DNA of 64,000 bases, from positions 248,001 to 312,000 of the forward strand of contig NZ_QASA01000001.1 in NCBI RefSeq assembly GCF_003340495.1, written 5' to 3'. Under the pieces are notes generated by a model. The model worked only from the letters and a program-made list of their open reading frames with translations, made no database searches and had not been told where the DNA came from. Made by a program: the position numbers and the translations under genes. Positions 1 to 8,970 of the stretch are shown here, piece after piece (position 1 is the first letter of the stretch; each line of letters begins with the position of its first letter). This DNA is from Adhaeribacter pallidiroseus. Its GTDB lineage: Bacteria; Bacteroidota; Bacteroidia; Cytophagales; Hymenobacteraceae.

Positions 1-1
1 C

Positions 2-1921
2 GCGGTGCCGGTTATTATCATCAGCATGTTTTTCCACCACGGTTTTCCCGGATCGAACTGGTTATTACTGGTGCTTACTACCCCGGTAGTTGGTTGGTTT
101 GGGCGGGATTTTTTTGTAAACGGATTTAAAAAAGCCAAGCACGGTGCAGCTAATATGGATACTTTGGTGGCTCTTAGTACCGGAGTTGCCTACTTATTTA
201 GTGCTTTTAACACCTTTTATCCGCAATGGATGAACCAACGCGGGTTAGAGCCGCAAGTTTACTTTGAATCGGCGGCAGCCGTTATTGCTTTTATTTTATT
301 GGGGAAGTTACTCGAAGAACGAGCCCGCAAAGGAACTTCGGCGGCTTTGAAAAAATTAATCGCGCTGCAACCCAAAAAAGTAAAAGTGCTCCAACCCGAC
401 TCAACCGAAATAGAAATACCCATAGAGGAAGTGCAATCCGGCGACCGCATCCGGATCCGGCCCGGTGAAAAAATACCCGTAGATGGCTTGGTGCAACAAG
501 GAGAATCGTTCCTGGACGAAAGCATGCTGACGGGGGAACCTATTGCCTTACGCAAAACTATTAACGACCGGGTATTTACCGGAACGCTTAATCAGAAAGG
601 CAGCCTGGAGATTGTAGCGCAAAAAACCGGTTCCGAAACCATGCTGGCCCAAATTATACAAACGGTACAAAAGGCCCAAGCGAGTAAGCCGCCCGTGCAA
701 AAATTAGCCGATCAGATTTCGGCGGTTTTTGTACCAATCGTGTTGGGGCTGGCGCTTTTGAGTTTTGGTATTTGGTACCTGGTTGGCCCCGATAATAGCT
801 TAACTTTTGCTTTGCAGGCTTTTGTTACGGTATTAATTATTGCTTGCCCTTGTGCGCTAGGTTTAGCCACGCCCACGGCTATTATGGTAGCTGTAGGAAA
901 AGGAGCAGAAAATGGGATCTTGGTGAAAGATGCCCAAAGTTTAGAAATAGCCCACAAAGTAAACGCCATTGTACTGGATAAAACCGGTACTTTAACCAAA
1001 GGTCGTCCCGAAGCCGAAGAGTTTATCTGGGTTAGTAATAAAAGCAATTATTCAGAAGTAAAAGAAGCAGTGTTGGCCATCGAACAACGTTCCGAACACC
1101 CTTTAGCCGAAGCCATTACGCAGAACTTACGTTTAGATGAATTAAAACCAGTAAATATAGAAGAATTTAAAAGTATAACGGGCCAAGGCGTACAAGCCAA
1201 AGTTGGCAATCAGTTATACTCAATTGGTAACCGTACGCTACTTCTGGATTCCGGTATTGTTATTTCAGAGAGAGCCGAACAAATAATGAAGGAGCAAGGC
1301 GAATTAGCCAAAACGCTGATATTCGTAGCCGTCGAACAGGAACTCGTGGCTGTAATTCCGGTAACGGATCAGATAAAAGAAACCTCCGTACACGCCGTCC
1401 GGGAACTGCAAAATTTAGGATTAGCTGTTTACTTACTTACCGGCGATAACCAGCAAGCTGCCGAAGCTATCGCCCGGCAAACAGGTATTGTACATGTAAC
1501 AGCAGGCGTATCGCCAACTGGTAAAGCAGATTACGTGAAGCAACTGCAACAGAATAATTTAACCGTGGCGATGGTAGGCGATGGCATTAATGACTCGCCC
1601 GCTCTGGCCCAGGCCGATTTAGGAATTGCGATGGGACAAGGTACCGATGTGGCTATGGAAACGGCGGGTTTAACGCTGATGCAATCGGACCTGCGTTCTA
1701 TTGCCAAAGCCATAAAACTCTCCCGGGCTACCGTTAGTACTATCCGGCAAAACCTTTTCTGGGCCTTTATCTATAACTTAATCGGTATTCCTATCGCGGC
1801 GGGGGTATTATATCCCATAAACGGCTATTTATTAAATCCCATGCTGGCTGGAGCGGCTATGGCGCTTAGTTCCGTATCGGTGGTGGCCAATAGTTTACGG
1901 CTGCGCCGATTAATGCTGTAG
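2..1921 (+). CDS. copA: Heavy-metal (copper) translocating P1B-type ATPase, 5' end outside window
   Basis: The reading frame is open to the window edge, so the N-terminal metal-binding domains and first membrane helices are missing; the GTG at 5 is not the true start. About 638 residues remain. Visible in order (numbered from the GTG at 5): actuator motif LTGEP near 175, the membrane CPC metal site (IACPCALGLATP, near 280) typical of Cu+ pumps, the phosphorylated Asp325 in DKTGT, SEHPLAEA (the P1B HP motif), TGDN, and the hinge GDGIND near 525, then two closing helices. Family knowledge: exports Cu+ across the cytoplasmic membrane using ATP. No chaperone or regulator is visible beside it. Silver or other soft-metal specificity cannot be excluded. 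Confidence 0.93.
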   Translation, partial: AVPVIIISMFFHHGFPGSNWLLLVLTTPVVGWFGRDFFVNGFKKAKHGAANMDTLVALSTGVAYLFSAFNTFYPQWMNQRGLEPQVYFESAAAVIAFILLGKLLEERARKGTSAALKKLIALQPKKVKVLQPDSTEIEIPIEEVQSGDRIRIRPGEKIPVDGLVQQGESFLDESMLTGEPIALRKTINDRVFTGTLNQKGSLEIVAQKTGSETMLAQIIQTVQKAQASKPPVQKLADQISAVFVPIVLGLALLSFGIWYLVGPDNSLTFALQAFVTVLIIACPCALGLATPTAIMVAVGKGAENGILVKDAQSLEIAHKVNAIVLDKTGTLTKGRPEAEEFIWVSNKSNYSEVKEAVLAIEQRSEHPLAEAITQNLRLDELKPVNIEEFKSITGQGVQAKVGNQLYSIGNRTLLLDSGIVISERAEQIMKEQGELAKTLIFVAVEQELVAVIPVTDQIKETSVHAVRELQNLGLAVYLLTGDNQQAAEAIARQTGIVHVTAGVSPTGKADYVKQLQQNNLTVAMVGDGINDSPALAQADLGIAMGQGTDVAMETAGLTLMQSDLRSIAKAIKLSRATVSTIRQNLFWAFIYNLIGIPIAAGVLYPINGYLLNPMLAGAAMALSSVSVVANSLRLRRLML

Positions 1922-1940
1922 CACAAAGAGTAAAATTTAA

Positions 1941-1980
1941 AAAAAACTGAAGCTACTGTTATTGGAGCAGTAGCTCCTTT
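1941..1980. terminator. Bidirectional intrinsic terminator between copA and the convergent 2003-2755 gene
   Basis: An 8-bp stem (AGCTACTG 1951-1958 with CAGTAGCT 1968-1975) is flanked by an A-run at 1941-1947 and a pyrimidine run after 1975. Read on the minus strand the A-run becomes a strong U-tract for the 2003-2755 gene; the plus-strand tail is weaker. Confidence 0.7.
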
Positions 1981-2002
1981 CTAGTTTACCTTTGCCTTGT
2001 AT

Positions 2003-2755
2003 TTACTTTACCAGTTCTTTATTAACCGGGGTAGGGCTATTAAATAAATCGCTGTTTACATTCTGACTAACCACAATATCCTGCATCCTCATTTTTTCGT
2101 CGCCCCGGCTGGAAGCGATTTTAATTTTTCCGTATTTTTTGTATTCGGTCCAGGGTCGGGTAAAAGCTGGTTTTTCGTCGGTAGCATTTCGGAAAAAAGA
2201 CCATTCAGTTACTAAACCGGCGTTTTTATCGATTCCTAAAACATACCGGTTGTTAGGCGTAACACCAACTTCTTTAAACGTAAGTTCTATTAAATCTACA
2301 GCAGCCCCAGTTTGGGTTTTTCCTTCACCTGTATACTTCAGCGTAACGCCCTTATCGCGTAGCTTAAATGGCATCAGCAGCCAGTACGAATTATTGGCCC
2401 ATACCGCATATTGTTTGTTTAGTATTTCCCGGCTCTTTGCAGTATCTGGCAGCACTTTGCCTTTGCTGTAAACAGTTCCTTTTTTTGTGTTCAGGTCCGA
2501 GATTACGACCAACGTATCTTTTTCGTAGCGAAATTTATTTTCGTATTTATCCCAGATATGATACTGCCCCAGCCAACTCCAGGCAATAAAACGGGTATTG
2601 TTCCAGTTTTTGATGCCGCCCATGTTTTTGATCACTTTATCAGCTAAGACAATGGCACGTTCATCCGACGCGTTAGTGGCGTTTTGGGCAAGTAAATAGC
2701 CGGGTAATAAAATCAAAAAACAGCGTAAAAACCAAATGGTAGTTTTCTGAAACAT
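2003..2755 (-). CDS. Secreted protein of unknown function (DUF6503-like)
   Basis: A 250-residue protein with a clear signal peptide (hydrophobic stretch FLRCFLILLPGYLLAQ, likely cleaved after Ala23). The mature part contains a helix followed by many alternating beta strands with Trp/Tyr-rich segments (WNNTRFIAWSWLGQYHIWDKYE, split across strands), resembling Bacteroidota proteins with a LolA/outer-membrane-lipoprotein-sorting-like fold such as DUF6503. The family assignment is from general resemblance, not a search. It stands alone, convergent with copA, and shares the terminator at 1941-1980. No catalytic motif is recognisable. Confidence 0.75.
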   Translation of the reverse strand: MFQKTTIWFLRCFLILLPGYLLAQNATNASDERAIVLADKVIKNMGGIKNWNNTRFIAWSWLGQYHIWDKYENKFRYEKDTLVVISDLNTKKGTVYSKGKVLPDTAKSREILNKQYAVWANNSYWLLMPFKLRDKGVTLKYTGEGKTQTGAAVDLIELTFKEVGVTPNNRYVLGIDKNAGLVTEWSFFRNATDEKPAFTRPWTEYKKYGKIKIASSRGDEKMRMQDIVVSQNVNSDLFNSPTPVNKELVK

Positions 2756-3106
2756 CTTTTTAAAGCATTTACTTATAAACTTCTTTAAACTAAATAAAGA
2801 TAGAAAATCCGATTAAAAATAAAATATTAATATTATTTTCTGGTGCGGCTCTTCGGTAACTAGTACGCGTAGTCATCTAAAATATTGTTTTTTAAAAATA
2901 TAAATGCTACTTAAGTTTTAACTACTCGTAAACCCGAAATAAAAACAAAGATTAACCTGTCTGACGCCGCTTGCGTAAGGGTGCATGGAATGGTTCGGCC
3001 TTTTTGACGATAGAATAGAGGCTTAATAACCCCTGATGGTTTAATTGTGCTACGTCTATTGGCTGTTTAGCCACTCCCTTATAGTTAATTAGATATATTT
3101 AAAAAA
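2756..3106. other. Intergenic region between divergent genes
   Basis: About 350 bp of AT-rich DNA separating the start of the secreted protein from the start of the YihY gene. It must hold promoters for both, but no TAnnTTTG -7 element could be placed convincingly on either strand, and no conserved RNA or repeat is apparent. Confidence 0.5.
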
Positions 3107-4072
3107 ATGGCAAAATATACCTTTAAAGATGTTCTCTCCATTGGCAAACATGCAGTGTCCGAGTTTATGGAGAATAATTCCTTCCGGTTAGCGGCAGCCC
3201 TGTCTTACAATACTATTTTTGCTTTGCCGCCCTTACTGCTGATTTTAATTACGGCGGCTAGTACTTTTCTGGGCGATGTAGACTGGTCGAGCAAGCTTGC
3301 ACTCCAGATTCAAGGCATGATTGGGAAAGACAGTGCCGCTGAAGTTCAGAAAATGGTTAATAACATAAACCGCAACGATGCCAAAGGCATTATGGGCGCC
3401 GTAGGAGTGGGAGCCCTTATTTTTACCGCTACTACTTTTTTTATAACCTTACAGGATGCCCTTAATACAATCTGGAATATTAAAGCCAAACCCAAAAACA
3501 ATTTTGTAAAAGTACTGCAAGACCGGTTTTTATCTTTCGGCTTAATCATCAGTATTTCTATCTTAATGCTAATTTCCTTTATTATCAGTGCTGCTTTAAC
3601 GGCCATGATGGATATTTTAAAAAAGATATTTCCGGATATAGCGGTTATTTTCATGCAAATTTTTGATTTTGCTTTTTCTACCGGGTTCATTACGTGTATG
3701 TTCGCTCTTACTTTTAAATACCTACCCGATGCCATTATTCGCTGGAAAGATGTTTGGGTAGGTTCGTTTTTAACGGCTCTGCTTTTTGTAATAGGTAAAT
3801 ATTTAATCGGCTTTTACCTAGGAAACAGCGATGTAGCCTCAGCGTATGGAGCAGCCGGCTCAGTTATTATTCTTCTGGTATGGATTTATTATTCTTCGTT
3901 AATTATTTTCTTTGGAGCAGAGTTTACGCAAGAGTACGCTGAACGCTTCGGTGAAAGAGTAAGACCAAAGTCGCACGCCGTTGAAGTAAAATTACAAGAA
4001 GTAACGCACGCCGAAAGCCAAGATAAACAAGCGGGTCGCCCACCCGCCGAAGGACGGTTCCGCAAAGAATAA
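3107..4072 (+). CDS. YihY/virulence factor BrkB family membrane protein
   Basis: 321 residues. The family signature is visible at the N-terminus (NNSFRLAAALSYNTIFALPPLLLI, read in two pieces), followed by about six membrane helices, the loop with TLQDALNTIWNIKAKPK, and the terminal motif YGAAGSVIILLVWIYYSS plus FFGAEFTQEYA. After about residue 285 comes a hydrophilic, basic tail. The molecular function of the family is not established; earlier calls as RNase BN are discredited. The original terminator now lies beyond the IS element at 4099-4999, so the gene and its terminator have been separated by about 900 bp. Confidence 0.92.
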   Translation: MAKYTFKDVLSIGKHAVSEFMENNSFRLAAALSYNTIFALPPLLLILITAASTFLGDVDWSSKLALQIQGMIGKDSAAEVQKMVNNINRNDAKGIMGAVGVGALIFTATTFFITLQDALNTIWNIKAKPKNNFVKVLQDRFLSFGLIISISILMLISFIISAALTAMMDILKKIFPDIAVIFMQIFDFAFSTGFITCMFALTFKYLPDAIIRWKDVWVGSFLTALLFVIGKYLIGFYLGNSDVASAYGAAGSVIILLVWIYYSSLIIFFGAEFTQEYAERFGERVRPKSHAVEVKLQEVTHAESQDKQAGRPPAEGRFRKE

Positions 4073-4150
4073 ACGGAACAAAGCATTTGTTTTACAATAG
4101 ACTTCTTTCAAAAGTAATTAGATATTAAGTAAATAGCAGAACTTTGCGGT

Positions 4151-4980
4151 ATGGTGACAAAATACGAACAAATCCGCTTTTTAAGCGAAGCTCTTTTCCG
4201 GCGCTTAACAGGGGTGCATAAAGCCACCTTTGAGCACATGAAAGCAGTTTTAAGCGAACAAATAGCCAAAAACAAGAAAGTTCTCGGTCGTCCTAGTCGC
4301 TTGTCGGAGGCCGATCAAGTATTGATGATGTTAGAATATAATCGGGAATACCGGACCTATTTTCACATCGCTCAGAGCTACCAAGTGAGTGAAGCCACGG
4401 CCTTCCGCTTGATTACACGAGCGGAAAATCTTTTACTCCAATCCGGGGAATTTAGCTTACCTGGCAAAAAAGCCCTTCTCCAAAGTTCCATCAGTTACCA
4501 AGTAGTACTGGTAGATGCTACGGAGACAAGAATCGAACGTCCCCAAAAAAACAAAGACGCTACTACTCGGCTAAAAAGAAACAACATCATCTGAAAACAC
4601 AAATGATAGTGGATAAGAAGAGCGGAAAAATCATTTGTACGCATTTTGCCAAAGGAGCAGTGCATGATTTCCAACTTTTTAAATGCAGCCAGCTTAAACT
4701 CCCAACTCCTATCCTGCTATTAGCGGATTCGGGTTATCAAGGAATCAAAAAGTTGATCCCGCAAGCCCATACCCCGAAGAAGGCCTCCAAACATTATCCT
4801 TTAACGCGGCAAGACCAGCAACAAAACCGAGCGTTGTCTTCCCAGCGAATCAAGATTGAAAACGTGTTTGGTTTTCTTAAACGATTCAAAATTTTTGCTA
4901 CCAAGTATAGAAATCGTCGAAAGCGCTTTGGCTTACGCTTTAACCTCTTTGCTGCCATTGCTAATTACGACACTATCTAA
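4151..4980 (+). CDS. IS5-family transposase, made by -1 ribosomal frameshifting
   Basis: Two frames: 4151-4594 (147 residues alone) and a second in the -1 frame ending at 4980. Reading through the slippery site at 4546-4552 gives a continuous protein of about 276 residues, the usual size for this group. The N-terminal part has a helix-turn-helix-like region (QSYQVSEATAFRLITRAE). The catalytic triad is Asp122 (VLVDATE, first frame), Asp193 (LLLADSGYQG) and Glu237 (RIKIENVFGFLKRF) in the second frame, so only the fusion protein can be catalytic. The join restores the family motif ERPQKN-QRRYYSAKKK. An isolated start at 4603 for the second frame is unlikely to be used. Confidence 0.88.
4546..4552 (+). 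promoter_or_regulatory. Programmed -1 frameshift slippery heptamer A_AAA_AAC
   Basis: In the phase of the first transposase frame the sequence reads A AAA AAC, the canonical X_XXY_YYZ heptamer. Slipping back one base leads directly into the frame encoding the rest of the DDE domain. Seven consecutive A residues would also permit transcriptional slippage. Confidence 0.8.
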
Positions 4981-4999
4981 GTACTTTTGAAAGAAGTCT

Positions 5000-5045
5000 A
5001 ATAAGAAAGCCAGCCTGGTAGGTACACCAGGCTGGCTTTCTTATT
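5000..5045 (+). terminator. Strong intrinsic terminator, originally of the YihY gene
   Basis: A perfect 19-bp stem (5000-5018 with 5027-5045) around the loop TAGGTACA. Its first three bases AAT are the IS target duplication, so the element inserted exactly at the foot of this hairpin. It probably now terminates transcription leaving the IS. Confidence 0.85.
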
Positions 5046-5401
5046 GTAAGTATTTTGTATATAACAAGCTCATTTATAATCAGATTTATAATCTCATCAG
5101 CATGCCGCTTTTATACTTTGGTTTTAAGTGTTATTACTGATTGTACATGCCAGAATAGAGGTAATAAAGTAGTGCAGAAGCAATACAAATCAAGGCTTCC
5201 ATTCTCTTTTGCACTAAAAATTAAAATTTTAATATAATAAAATAAATATATAACAATTTTCTACTAATTGGCATGATTATTCCTGCTACTAACCGGCTTG
5301 TAATAACTTCTTTTTTAAAAAATTATCGCCAATCCAAAATCTCTTTTATACATACTTAGCTCGGTTCACATACATCCATCAACTATTCTATTTATTAGCC
5401 T
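5046..5401. other. Intergenic region upstream of the delta-60 repeat gene
   Basis: About 355 bp, AT-rich. It should contain the promoter of the 5402 gene, but no clear element is recognised. A 60-codon frame inside it (5055-5237) has no convincing coding features. Confidence 0.45.
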
Positions 5402-8400
5402 ATGTTATACAAAATTCTACTTTATTTAATAAACAGATCTGTCTCTCTTTTTTCCGAGAAGTTAATAGGGTTTCTGTTTTTCTTTCTTGCCTTAGCGCCT
5501 CTTATTCAGGCGCAAACGGTAGATGCCAACTTTAAACCATCGGTGTACAGTAATTATGAAATGGACGGACAAATACTGGCTAGTGCTCTGCAACCGGCGG
5601 ATCGAAACTTAATTATCTCGGGCGATTTTACCAAAATAGATGGCTCTATCCGCAAATCTTTAGCTCGTCTGAAGTCCGACGGTAGCCTAGATCTTAATTT
5701 TGATCCGGGAAACAGTGTTGATAATAGTATTACCGCTATAGCGATACAACCCGACGGTAAAATTATTATCGGCGGTATGTTTACCACCTATGATGGCAAA
5801 CCGCAAAATAAATTAGCCCGCTTAAATAAAAACGGAACACTGGACGAAACTTTTCATACCGGTAATGCGGCAGCTAATAATTTTACGATTGGTACCGGGG
5901 CTAATAACTATATAAATGCCATTGAATTACAAGCTGATGGCAAAATAATAGTAGGAGGTTATTTTACCACCACTTCTGGTTTTTACCTGAGTAAGATTGC
6001 GCGACTTAACGCCGATGGTACCATTGATACTAGTTTCAATCCGGGGTTTGGCGTTAACAATACTGTAAACACGGTAGCTGTACAGCCGGATGGTAAAATA
6101 ATTATTGGCGGTTCCTTTACGGCGGTTAACAATATTAGCCGTATCCGGATTGCCCGCCTAAACCCGGATGGAAGTTTGGATACTAGTTTTGATGCCGGCA
6201 TGGAAGTAAGCTCCGATGCTACTACCAAGTTAGATAAAGTATTGCTGCAGCCAGATGGTAAGGTTTTAATTGCCGGCGATTTTGTATCGGTAAAAGGTTC
6301 TCCGCAGCGCTACTTTGCTCGCCTGAATGCCGACGGTAGTCTGGATGTAACTTTTAATACGGGTGGAGGTGCCGATGGGATTGTGAGTTACTTGCTGTTG
6401 CAGCCGGATGGCAAAGTAGTATTAGCCGGCGATTTCGAAAATATCAATGAAACTTCTAGCCGGCACATTGCCCGTTTAAATGCGGACGGTACCCTGGATA
6501 ATACCTTCGTCCCTGGTTCCGGAGCCGATGGTAAAATTGTGACTTTAGCTCTTTTCCCCGATGGGAATATTGTGGCAGCGGGAAGTTTTACCTCTTATTC
6601 TGATGTAGAATGTCAGAATTTAGTGCAGGTAACTTCAGTTGGTAAGCTTAATACGCAGTATAATATTACAAAAGGAAATAGCAGTAAAGTAAAAGCTATT
6701 TTAATTCAATCAGACGGCAAAATTTTAATTGGTGGAAGTTTCTCCAATGTAAGTACCTTGCCACGTAACCATGTTGCCCGGCTGAACAAAACGGGTAGCC
6801 TCGATAAATCTTTCAATGAGGGTTCGGGCCCTGATGGTTATGTAAATGCATTAGCGCAGCAGGCCGACAAAAAAGTAATAATTGGCGGTAATTTTACCAC
6901 AGTTGATGGATTAAGCCATAATTACTTAGCTCGTTATAATGCGGATGGTAGCTTAGATAAAAATTTTAATCCCTTCACCAATGCGGAAGTAGAAGCCATA
7001 GCCATTCAAAAAGATGGGCGTATATTACTTGGGGGTAGCTTTACCCAGGTAAATGGCCAGGCCCGAACCCGAATTGCCCGGTTAAATGCCGATGGCACTT
7101 TAGACGAAACCTTTAACCTTGCTACCGGAATTTCCAACACCGTATCCGCGATAATTGTAGATGCTGCGGGCAAAATTATAATCGGGGGCGATTTTTTAAA
7201 AGTTAACAATATTAACCGCAAATATTTAGCCCGCTTAAATCCGGATGGTAAATTAGATGCCAGTTTTTATCCGGGAACTGGCCTAGACGGAGCGGTGAAA
7301 GCTATTGTGCAACAACCGGATGGTAAAGTAGTTTTTGCCGGTTTATTTACTTCCGTTAACGGTGAAACTAGAAAAAATATTGCTCGCTTAAATACCGATG
7401 GTACTCTGGATGTTTCTTTCCAGACGAATGCGAACGATGGTATCTATACGGTGTTGCTTCGGGAAGATGGCCGGATAATGGTAGGTGGTATTTTTACCCA
7501 GATTGACGGTAAAGTACGTAACCGTATCGCCCGTTTAAAAGCCAATGGAAGCTTAGATCCTACTTTTGATCCTCGTTTCAGAAGCAATGCAGGCACTAAC
7601 CGCGAAGTAAATACCTTGGCTCTAATGTCTGATAACCGATTGCTATTAGGAGGTTACTTCACCATGGTTACCGGTTACGGACGCACCCGCATTGCTTTAC
7701 TTTCGGCAAAAGCCCCGCAAACTATTAAACTATCCCCCATTAGTGATGTAACAGACCAAAGCAATCCTATCCCTGTTACTGCTACCGCTTCTTCTGGTTT
7801 ACCGGTTACCATTGAAGTAATTTCGGGGCCAGCCATTTTAGAAGGAAATACCCTGGTAATTACCGGTTCCGGCGAAGTAAAGATAAAAACTACCCAGCCG
7901 GGTAACGAAGACTACAGTGCGGCCACTCCGGTAGAATTATCTTTCTGTGTGACACCGCCTCAGCCAGTTATTACGATAGCTAAAAATGTGCTCACCTCAA
8001 GCAGTGATACGGGAAATCAATGGTATTTCAACGGCGAAGCTATTGCGGATGCTACGGGGAAAACCTACACGGTTACTAAAGCCGGTGAGTATACCGTAAA
8101 AGTGGGTACAGGTACTTGTCTCTCCACAATGTCTGGGGGGCAAAAGATTAGCGAGGAAACCCTCGGGGAAATAGAACCAAAACCAGAACCAAATCCCGAT
8201 CCAACAATCGTCGCTCTAGCTGCCTTCCCCAACCCAGCTAGTACAGAGCTTAAAATCGAAGGCAGCGCAATTGGCCCTGGATTAGTTACTATTATTTTTT
8301 ATGATGCGGTTGGCCGTAAAGTATGGCAAGAAGAGGTTGAAAGTACTACAGTTGATTTAAATTTAAATTTTTCTATTACGCAATTACCCCGGGGATATAT

Positions 8401-8458
8401 GATCTTGCATGTTATTACTCCGAAAGGGACTATCCGGCAACATCATGTTCTAAATTAA
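5402..8458 (+). CDS. Secreted delta-60 repeat beta-propeller-like protein with T9SS type A sorting domain
   Basis: 1018 residues. A hydrophobic segment at about 21-37 (LIGFLFFFLALAPLIQAQ) is the signal peptide, preceded by an unusually long n-region; no later Met is available. About 14 tandem delta-60 repeats of roughly 50-60 residues follow to about residue 775, each with the words ARLNADGTLDxxF and QPDGKIIIGGxFT. Then come an MBG/Ig-like segment (TIKLSPISDV, SGEVKIKTTQPGNEDYS), a second Ig-like segment with QWYFNGEAI, and from about 935 a T9SS C-terminal domain (FPNPASTELKIEG to the end), which directs outer-membrane transport and surface attachment or release. The substrate is unknown; adhesin or sugar binding is inference. 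Its own terminator follows at 8469. Confidence 0.93.
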   Translation: MLYKILLYLINRSVSLFSEKLIGFLFFFLALAPLIQAQTVDANFKPSVYSNYEMDGQILASALQPADRNLIISGDFTKIDGSIRKSLARLKSDGSLDLNFDPGNSVDNSITAIAIQPDGKIIIGGMFTTYDGKPQNKLARLNKNGTLDETFHTGNAAANNFTIGTGANNYINAIELQADGKIIVGGYFTTTSGFYLSKIARLNADGTIDTSFNPGFGVNNTVNTVAVQPDGKIIIGGSFTAVNNISRIRIARLNPDGSLDTSFDAGMEVSSDATTKLDKVLLQPDGKVLIAGDFVSVKGSPQRYFARLNADGSLDVTFNTGGGADGIVSYLLLQPDGKVVLAGDFENINETSSRHIARLNADGTLDNTFVPGSGADGKIVTLALFPDGNIVAAGSFTSYSDVECQNLVQVTSVGKLNTQYNITKGNSSKVKAILIQSDGKILIGGSFSNVSTLPRNHVARLNKTGSLDKSFNEGSGPDGYVNALAQQADKKVIIGGNFTTVDGLSHNYLARYNADGSLDKNFNPFTNAEVEAIAIQKDGRILLGGSFTQVNGQARTRIARLNADGTLDETFNLATGISNTVSAIIVDAAGKIIIGGDFLKVNNINRKYLARLNPDGKLDASFYPGTGLDGAVKAIVQQPDGKVVFAGLFTSVNGETRKNIARLNTDGTLDVSFQTNANDGIYTVLLREDGRIMVGGIFTQIDGKVRNRIARLKANGSLDPTFDPRFRSNAGTNREVNTLALMSDNRLLLGGYFTMVTGYGRTRIALLSAKAPQTIKLSPISDVTDQSNPIPVTATASSGLPVTIEVISGPAILEGNTLVITGSGEVKIKTTQPGNEDYSAATPVELSFCVTPPQPVITIAKNVLTSSSDTGNQWYFNGEAIADATGKTYTVTKAGEYTVKVGTGTCLSTMSGGQKISEETLGEIEPKPEPNPDPTIVALAAFPNPASTELKIEGSAIGPGLVTIIFYDAVGRKVWQEEVESTTVDLNLNFSITQLPRGYMILHVITPKGTIRQHHVLN

Positions 8459-8468
8459 TCTGTATTTT

Positions 8469-8528
8469 AAAAATAAAAAGACTAATCCCGAAGCAACGAG
8501 TCGCTTCGGGATTAGTCTTTTTATTTTT
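8469..8528 (+). terminator. Very strong intrinsic terminator of the delta-60 gene
   Basis: A perfect 26-bp stem (8469-8494 with 8503-8528) with loop AACGAGTC; the arms end in A-rich and T-rich tracts, so it can work on both strands. Confidence 0.9.
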
Positions 8529-8970
8529 TACCCAATGGGTTTAGGCCATCTAAAATAATTTAAAGCTAGTCGTTATTAGTTGGTTTATCCTGATAAACGG
8601 GGAATGGTAGAAGGAATAACTTGAGAGTAGGTACTGTAAAATTTCGCTTGGGCAGCGCAGGCGTTTATCAGAATAAGTTAATTTTAAAATATGGCTTATA
8701 AATTATTTTAACTGCCTTGCAACCAAAGTTAGCCAAGCCGGGTCATTCCGGTACACACCCGTTTTATTTTTAAATTAATGAAACTACGCTTGGGCAGAAC
8801 CCAAAGTATTTACAACTTATTGTACATGCTTATTTATTATATATGCTTTCTCGGCCTGCTAATAGCGCTCAGTGAACTTTCTTTTCCGGCCGGTAGACTT
8901 GCTTTTAACCGATTATTACCGCTTAGCTGCTAGTTACTATTTGTTTTCGAACTGTTTAAAAATATTCTGT
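8529..8970. other. Intergenic region before the LVIVD lipoprotein
   Basis: About 440 bp with no supportable gene. It holds a short 7-bp-periodic stretch containing GTTATTAGTT (8572-8581), a word shared with arrays elsewhere in the window, and two copies of CGCTTGGGCAG (near 8647 and 8788). No promoter was identified with confidence. Confidence 0.45.

Larger units (their letters stand above)
4099..4999 (+). mobile_element. Complete IS5-family insertion sequence, about 901 bp
   Basis: Terminal inverted repeats are AGACTTCTTTCAAAAGTA on the left and its exact complement on the right; the match continues to about 26 bp with one mismatch (left 4099-4124, right 4974-4999). A 3-bp direct repeat AAT lies immediately outside each end (4096-4098 and 5000-5002), the expected target duplication. 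The element carries one transposase in two overlapping frames with an intact DDE triad, so it may be active. It sits between the YihY gene and the foot of that gene's terminator. Confidence 0.88.

Noticed and set aside
5055-5237. 60-codon frame after the IS element
   Set aside because: No conserved pattern, follows directly on a strong terminator and is likely random in AT-rich DNA.
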